Shown here: positions 59,640 through 64,000 of the stretch, piece after piece
Position numbering within the stretch: the stretch's first letter is position 1
Layout: each line of letters opens with the position of its first letter
NCBI GenBank assembly: GCA_025362495.1
Contig: JANYGI010000027.1
Location: 1-64,000, forward strand
Source: Byssovorax sp.
GTDB taxonomy: Bacteria; Myxococcota_A; Polyangia; Polyangiales; Polyangiaceae
Length of the DNA: 64,000 nucleotides
Direction: 5' to 3'
The notes under the pieces: generated by a model
Told to the model about the DNA's origin: nothing
Databases searched by the model: none
Seen by the model: only the letters and a program-made list of their open reading frames with translations
Translations under genes and position numbers: made by a program

Positions 59640-62261
59640 ATGACCCTCCTTCCTTCGCTCCTCGCCCTCGCCACGACGGTGACTCCGCACCTCGGGGCGG
59701 CGCGCGCCGATCGGGCGCCGGTGCTCGACGGGCGGCTCGACGACGCCGTCTGGCAGCGCGCCGAGGCGTCCGAGACCTTCACCCAGAAGGTCCCGAGCAG
59801 CGGCGAGGCGCCCAGCGAGCGCACGATCGTGCGCGTCGTCTACGACAACGACAACGTCTACGTCGGCATCGACTGCCCGCAGAAGGAAGCGGTCGTCGGG
59901 CGCCTGACGCGGCGCGATCGCAACGTCGAGGCCGACAGCGTCGAGATCGCCCTCGACTCCCGCGGTGACGGTAAGTCGGCGTTCGGCTTCTCGATCAACG
60001 CGTCGGGCGTCATCTCCGACGGGCTGCACTTCAATGACACCGACTACTCGCAAGACTGGGACGAGAACTGGGAGGGCAGGGCCGCGCTGACGAAGACCGG
60101 CTGGTCGGCCGAGCTCCGCATCCCGCTGCGCATTCTCCGCTTCGGATCGCGGCCCGTGCAGAGCTGGGGCTTCCAGGTGAGGCGCTACGTCTCCGCGCTG
60201 CAAGAGCTCGACGAGTGGGCGTTCATCCCGCGCGACGTGGCCGGCGTGGTCTCGCACTACGGTCACCTCGACAACCTCGTCGGCCTCCGCCCCGGCGCCA
60301 CGTTCGAGCTCCGGCCCTTCGTCGCCGGCGGCATCCGTCACCACGATCCGCAGGCCACGGCGCTCGCGCGCGGCTTCGAGCCGAGCTTCTCGGGCGGCCT
60401 CGATCTGAAGTGGCACATCAGCCAGGAGCTCACCCTCGACGCCACGGTGCTCCCCGATTTCGGCCAGGTCGAGGCCGATCAGGTGGTGCTCAACCTCAGC
60501 ACGTACGAGCAGTATTACCCGGAGAAAAGGCAGTTTTTTCTCGAGGGCGGCGACACCTTCAGCACCCCGTTCCAGCTCCTGTACACGCGGCGGATCGGCC
60601 GCGCCCCGTACCCGCCGGCGCTGCCGACCGACGGGCCGATCGTCGAGACCGCGGTACACGATCCTGGCCCGTCGACGATCTACGGCGCGGCCAAGCTCGT
60701 CGGTGAGCTCGGCCATCACGTCTCGGTGGGCGAGCTCTTCGCCCTCACCGGCAAGCAGACCGTCGAGGTGCAGCCCTTCGACGTCTCGCGCGGCTCACCC
60801 TTCCTCCCGCCGCTCGGCAGCCGCCCCGCGTCGCCGCGCGTCGAGCGCCTCGCCGCCCCGCTCACCTCGTACAAAGTACTGCGTCTCAAGCGCGAAATTG
60901 GTGACAACTCGAGCGTCGGCCTCATCGCGATGGCGACCAATCGGCTGGAGCCGAACCCCGCGTATCCCCTGGTGCCGAGCGACTCCAGCGCCCGTCGCGT
61001 CGACGCGCTCTGCCCCGGCGGCGAGCGGGTCGCCCCGGGCCAGCGGTGCTTTCACGACGCCTACGTCGGCGGCGTCGATGCGCGCTGGCGCTCCGCGTCC
61101 GGCGACTACTCGGCGAGCGGCCAGATGATCGGGACGCTGATCGAGAACGGCCCCGACCGCACGCTGCGCGACGGCTCTGTCGTCCGCGCCGGCGACGCCG
61201 CGCCCGCGGTGCAGGTCCGCGTCGCCAAGGACGGCGGCAAGCACTGGACGGGCAACCTCCGCTATCAGATGCACGGCCGGAAGGCCGACTACAACGATCT
61301 CGGCTACATGCAGCGGCAAAACGAGCACCTGGCCGACGCCTACGTCGAGTACCACACGCTCGATCCGGCGGGCCCGACGCGCGACACGCGGACCGGGATC
61401 TACGTCCGCGAACAGGACAACCTCGACGGGCTCAACCTCACCCGCGGCGTCGCCCTGTCCACCAACATCAACTACAAAAATTTCTGGGGCAGCTACTTCG
61501 AGGTCGACTACTTCGCGCCGCGCTTCGACGATCGCGAGATGGGCGACGGCGCCGCGCTCCAGCGCGCCGGCTTCGTCGAGCTCGACGTCGCGGGCAACAC
61601 CGACTCGCGCAAGCTGGTGAGCGGCAATCTCTGGTCGGCGCTGCGCTTCTTCCAGAACGGCGCCTTCGCGTTCCAGGGCGACGGCGCGTTCTCGGTCCGC
61701 GTCCTCCCGCAGTGGGACATCGATCTGCTCCCGAGCTGGCTCTTCGTGACCGGCGAGCCGCGCTACGTGGGCACCCAGGACACCTCGTACATCTTCGGCC
61801 TCCAGCGCGCGCAAAGCCTCGGCGTCACGCTGCGCTCGACGTACACCTTCACCCCGGCGCTGACGCTCCAGGCCTATGCCCAGCTCTTCCTCGAGTCGCA
61901 GCACTTCGCCGGGTTCACCACCGCGCCCGCCGCGGGCAAGGGCGCCGTCGTGCGGCTCGACGATCTCCAGGCGCTCATCGCCGATCCGACCGGCGCCGCG
62001 TCAGGCGATCGCGCGGGCCTCGCTCGGCCCCGCGGCGCGCTCACGTGGAACCCTGATTTCCAGGGCGGCACGTTCAACGCGAACCTCATCCTCCGCTGGG
62101 AGTACCGCCTCGGATCGACGCTCTACGTCGTCTACACGCACTCGCAGAACCGCGCCGCCACGCCCGGGCTCGGCGATGGAACCGGCTTCGATTTCCACTT
62201 GATCCGCCCTGGCTTGGCCGAGGACGCGGTGCTGACGAAGGTCTCGTACTGGTGGGGTTGA
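59640..62261 (+). CDS. outer-membrane protein with CBM9 and DUF5916 domains
   Basis: 873 aa. A signal peptide (about 1-23) is followed by a CBM9-like carbohydrate-binding fold (about 24-205; RADRAPVLDGRLDDAVWQRAE, VRVVYDNDNVYVGIDC, SVEIALDSRGDGKSAFGF, GWSAELRIPLRILRF). The rest is a DUF5916 beta-barrel-like domain with LPDFGQVEADQVVLNLS and YYPEKRQFFLEGGDTF. The protein ends in an aromatic-rich strand (VSYWWG). Family members are outer-membrane proteins linked to polysaccharide or peptide handling; the ligand is unknown. It has its own -10-like signal upstream. Confidence 0.92.
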   Translation: MTLLPSLLALATTVTPHLGAARADRAPVLDGRLDDAVWQRAEASETFTQKVPSSGEAPSERTIVRVVYDNDNVYVGIDCPQKEAVVGRLTRRDRNVEADSVEIALDSRGDGKSAFGFSINASGVISDGLHFNDTDYSQDWDENWEGRAALTKTGWSAELRIPLRILRFGSRPVQSWGFQVRRYVSALQELDEWAFIPRDVAGVVSHYGHLDNLVGLRPGATFELRPFVAGGIRHHDPQATALARGFEPSFSGGLDLKWHISQELTLDATVLPDFGQVEADQVVLNLSTYEQYYPEKRQFFLEGGDTFSTPFQLLYTRRIGRAPYPPALPTDGPIVETAVHDPGPSTIYGAAKLVGELGHHVSVGELFALTGKQTVEVQPFDVSRGSPFLPPLGSRPASPRVERLAAPLTSYKVLRLKREIGDNSSVGLIAMATNRLEPNPAYPLVPSDSSARRVDALCPGGERVAPGQRCFHDAYVGGVDARWRSASGDYSASGQMIGTLIENGPDRTLRDGSVVRAGDAAPAVQVRVAKDGGKHWTGNLRYQMHGRKADYNDLGYMQRQNEHLADAYVEYHTLDPAGPTRDTRTGIYVREQDNLDGLNLTRGVALSTNINYKNFWGSYFEVDYFAPRFDDREMGDGAALQRAGFVELDVAGNTDSRKLVSGNLWSALRFFQNGAFAFQGDGAFSVRVLPQWDIDLLPSWLFVTGEPRYVGTQDTSYIFGLQRAQSLGVTLRSTYTFTPALTLQAYAQLFLESQHFAGFTTAPAAGKGAVVRLDDLQALIADPTGAASGDRAGLARPRGALTWNPDFQGGTFNANLILRWEYRLGSTLYVVYTHSQNRAATPGLGDGTGFDFHLIRPGLAEDAVLTKVSYWWG

Positions 62262-62293
62262 TCACCTCGCGCGGGCGCGGGGTGCTCGCTGAT

Positions 62294-62317
62294 GATTGGT
62301 TGCAGCTGCAATCAATC
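62294..62317. promoter_or_regulatory. 24-bp inverted repeat upstream of the flippase gene
   Basis: GATTGGTTGCAG followed directly by CTGCAATCAATC, with 11 of 12 positions symmetric. It starts 33 bp past the preceding stop and ends about 140 bp before the flippase start. It is an operator candidate, or a terminator without a U tract. Confidence 0.4.
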
Positions 62318-62456
62318 CTGCCGCGCGGGACGCGCGCCGTGGACGGGATCGGTCTGGACAATTCCAGCGATATCCGATAGTTCTCGCCCCCTGCAACCCG
62401 GTGACGCCGGGCCTGCCGACAGCCACAAATGGTCCCACGATGGAGACTGCGCGCAC

Positions 62457-64000
62457 GTGGAACGGGCGGACGAGGTAGCCGGCGGGTCGGAGGGCAAGTC
62501 ACCTCGTGATCCCAGCGAAGAAGAGAAGCGAACCTCGCTCACGAGGAGCGCTGTGCTCGGCGCGATCTGGTCGATCGGGACCAGCGTCGGATCGCGCGGG
62601 ATCGGGCTCGTCGGCACGCTGCTGCTCACGCGGTTCCTCGATCCGGACACGTACGGCGAGGCGTCGCTGGCGTACCTGGTGGTCGCGTCGACGCAGACGA
62701 TCTCCAACTGCGGGCTGCCGCAGTTCCTCGTGGCCAAGCCGAAAGAGGGGCGGAGCGCGGCGTTTCACGCGTCGTTTTACTTCGTGCTCCTCGGCATGCT
62801 CGGGCTTGCCCTCTCGGTAATCTTCCGGCGGCCGCTCGGCCTCGCGCTGCTGTCGCCGAACCTGGCGGGCTACGTCCCCGGCTTCGCGCTGGCCGGCCTG
62901 TGCGAGCGCTTCGTGGTCATCCAGGACGCGATCCAGGTGCGGCAGATGCGCTTCCGCTCGCTGAGCTTGCAGCGCTCGATGGGCGAGGCGCTGTACGCGA
63001 TCGTCTCGGTGACGCTCGCCTGGCGTGGCCTCGGCGGCTACGCGATCGTGTGGGCGTCGATCGCCCGCTCGGGCTCGCGGCTGATCAGCCTGAGCGCTAC
63101 CACCGAGCGACGCGAGTGGCTCGAGCCGTGCCGGATCACCTGGCAGCGCACCCGGGACATGTTCCGCTTCGGGCTGCCAATGTCGGTCGGGGCCATCGCC
63201 AACTACGGCGCGCGCCGGTGGGACAACCTCCTGATCGCGCGCTACTTCGGGCCCGGGACGCAGGGCGTGTACAACCTCGCGTACAACTTCGCCGACATCC
63301 CCGCGACCCAGATCGGCGAGACGATCGGCGACGTGCTCGTCCCCTCGTTCGCAAAGATGGAGTCGGACGAGCGCCGCAAGAAGGCGCTGATCCTGGCGCT
63401 GCGGATCATGATGCTGATCGTGGCGCCGCTGGCCGTGGGCCTCGGGATGGTGGCGCCCGAGCTGGTGCGGACGTTCTTCAACGACAGCTGGTCGCGCCGC
63501 TCGATCGGCGTGATGATGATGATCCTCTCCGGGCTCTCGGTGGTGCGGCCGATCGGCTGGGTCGGGAGCTCTTACCTGCAGGTCAAGGATCGGCCGCGGA
63601 TCATCATGATCCTCGAGGTCGCGAAGACGGCGACGTTGCTGGTGCTCATCTCGCTGTTCGCCCACGTCGGGCGCGTGCCGAGCTACCGCGTGTACTACGC
63701 GTGCGGCGCCGTCGGCGTGGCCTTCGCCCTCAGCGCGTTCTCGTACCTCTACGCGATCAGCAAGGTCGACGGCACGCCGCTCGCGACGCTGGTGCTGCCG
63801 CTCCTGACGCCGGTGCTCGCCTGCGTGCCAATGGCGTTCGCGGTGTTCGAGTTCCAGCGCCTCGTCGTGCGGTTCGGGCGCATGTACCACCCGGTGATCC
63901 TCGTCGGCGAGATCATCGTAGGGATCCTGGTGTTCATCCCGTCGGCGTTCCTGATCGCCCCCGGCCCCACCCGCGAGCTGATTGGCCTGCTGCGGAGCGC
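62457..64000 (+). CDS. oligosaccharide/polysaccharide flippase (partial, runs off the window)
   Basis: About 515 codons are visible, with no stop before the right edge. It is a multi-pass membrane protein of the Wzx/MviN-MATE fold: TRSAVLGAIWSIGTSVGSRG, LVGTLLLTRFLDPDTYGEASLAY, MFRFGLPMSVGAIANYGARRWDN, RYFGPGTQGVYNLAYNFADIP and RRSIGVMMMILSGLSVVRPIGW. Flippases move lipid-linked oligosaccharide units across the inner membrane for exopolysaccharide or O-antigen synthesis. The GTG start at 62457 is tentative; it gives a hydrophilic N-terminus of about 30 residues before the first helix. The C-terminus is missing. Confidence 0.85.
   Translation, partial: MERADEVAGGSEGKSPRDPSEEEKRTSLTRSAVLGAIWSIGTSVGSRGIGLVGTLLLTRFLDPDTYGEASLAYLVVASTQTISNCGLPQFLVAKPKEGRSAAFHASFYFVLLGMLGLALSVIFRRPLGLALLSPNLAGYVPGFALAGLCERFVVIQDAIQVRQMRFRSLSLQRSMGEALYAIVSVTLAWRGLGGYAIVWASIARSGSRLISLSATTERREWLEPCRITWQRTRDMFRFGLPMSVGAIANYGARRWDNLLIARYFGPGTQGVYNLAYNFADIPATQIGETIGDVLVPSFAKMESDERRKKALILALRIMMLIVAPLAVGLGMVAPELVRTFFNDSWSRRSIGVMMMILSGLSVVRPIGWVGSSYLQVKDRPRIIMILEVAKTATLLVLISLFAHVGRVPSYRVYYACGAVGVAFALSAFSYLYAISKVDGTPLATLVLPLLTPVLACVPMAFAVFEFQRLVVRFGRMYHPVILVGEIIVGILVFIPSAFLIAPGPTRELIGLLRS

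Overview
The window is very GC-rich, densely packed DNA with the gene content of a large-genome myxobacterium, probably Polyangiales/Sorangiineae-like. This is an inference from gene content: a eukaryote-type Ser/Thr kinase next to PEGA and Cys-rich lipoproteins, many lipoproteins with Pro/Ala/Gly linkers, SUMF1-type lipoproteins, sigma-54 activators, an RpoD-like secondary sigma factor, and long DUF2169/pentapeptide/VgrG/RHS genes. No rRNA or species marker is present.

Layout. 0.3-3.5 kb: signalling cluster (NtrC-type regulator, soluble histidine kinase, two single-domain receivers). 4.2-7.2 kb, minus strand: Ser/Thr kinase, Cys-rich lipoprotein and TPR/PEGA protein. 7.4-12.1 kb, minus strand: a tightly overlapping Mla/MCE-type lipid-transport operon (AI-2E permease, STAS-MlaE, MlaF, MlaD, PqiC-like lipoprotein). 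12.3-13.5 kb: two DUF4398-like/OmpA lipoproteins. 13.9-16.1 kb: sigma factor and an inositol-monophosphatase/HisN-like phosphatase, separated by a cluster of strong hairpins.

16.5-26.4 kb and 29.9-49.0 kb: two halves of a large type VI-like spike/effector island. The first half reads DUF2169-DUF2169-pentapeptide fusion, 640-aa pentapeptide protein, DUF3540, DUF4150 (PAAR-like), short VgrG, and an apparently detached VgrG extension. The second half holds three consecutive full-length VgrGs, DUF2169, a ketosynthase-like pseudoenzyme, DUF4150, an RHS toxin with a Cys/His-rich C-terminus, two candidate immunity genes and a HEAT-repeat protein. Two genes encoding a shared ~65-residue helical module flank the second half. 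No sheath, tube, baseplate or ClpV gene is visible, so this is an orphan cargo/spike locus. Between the halves lie a SUMF1 lipoprotein and a TetR regulator divergent from two NAD(P)-binding proteins, with a clear array of inverted repeats between them.

49.3-64 kb: tRNA-Pro(UGG), a DPP-IV-like S9 peptidase lipoprotein, a VOC protein, an RNA-repair locus (RtcR divergent from rtcB-rtcA with a sigma-54 promoter), a purple-acid-phosphatase-like lipoprotein, a three-Kazal-domain protein whose start codon overlaps that of a divergent SUMF1 lipoprotein, a CBM9/DUF5916 outer-membrane protein, and the first part of a polysaccharide flippase running off the right edge.

A recurring feature is a -10-like hexamer (TACACT, TAGAAT, GATACT, GATACA, TAGCAT) 6-9 nt before the start codon with no Shine-Dalgarno sequence. 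It suggests leaderless mRNAs for several genes, including the toxin-linked ones.
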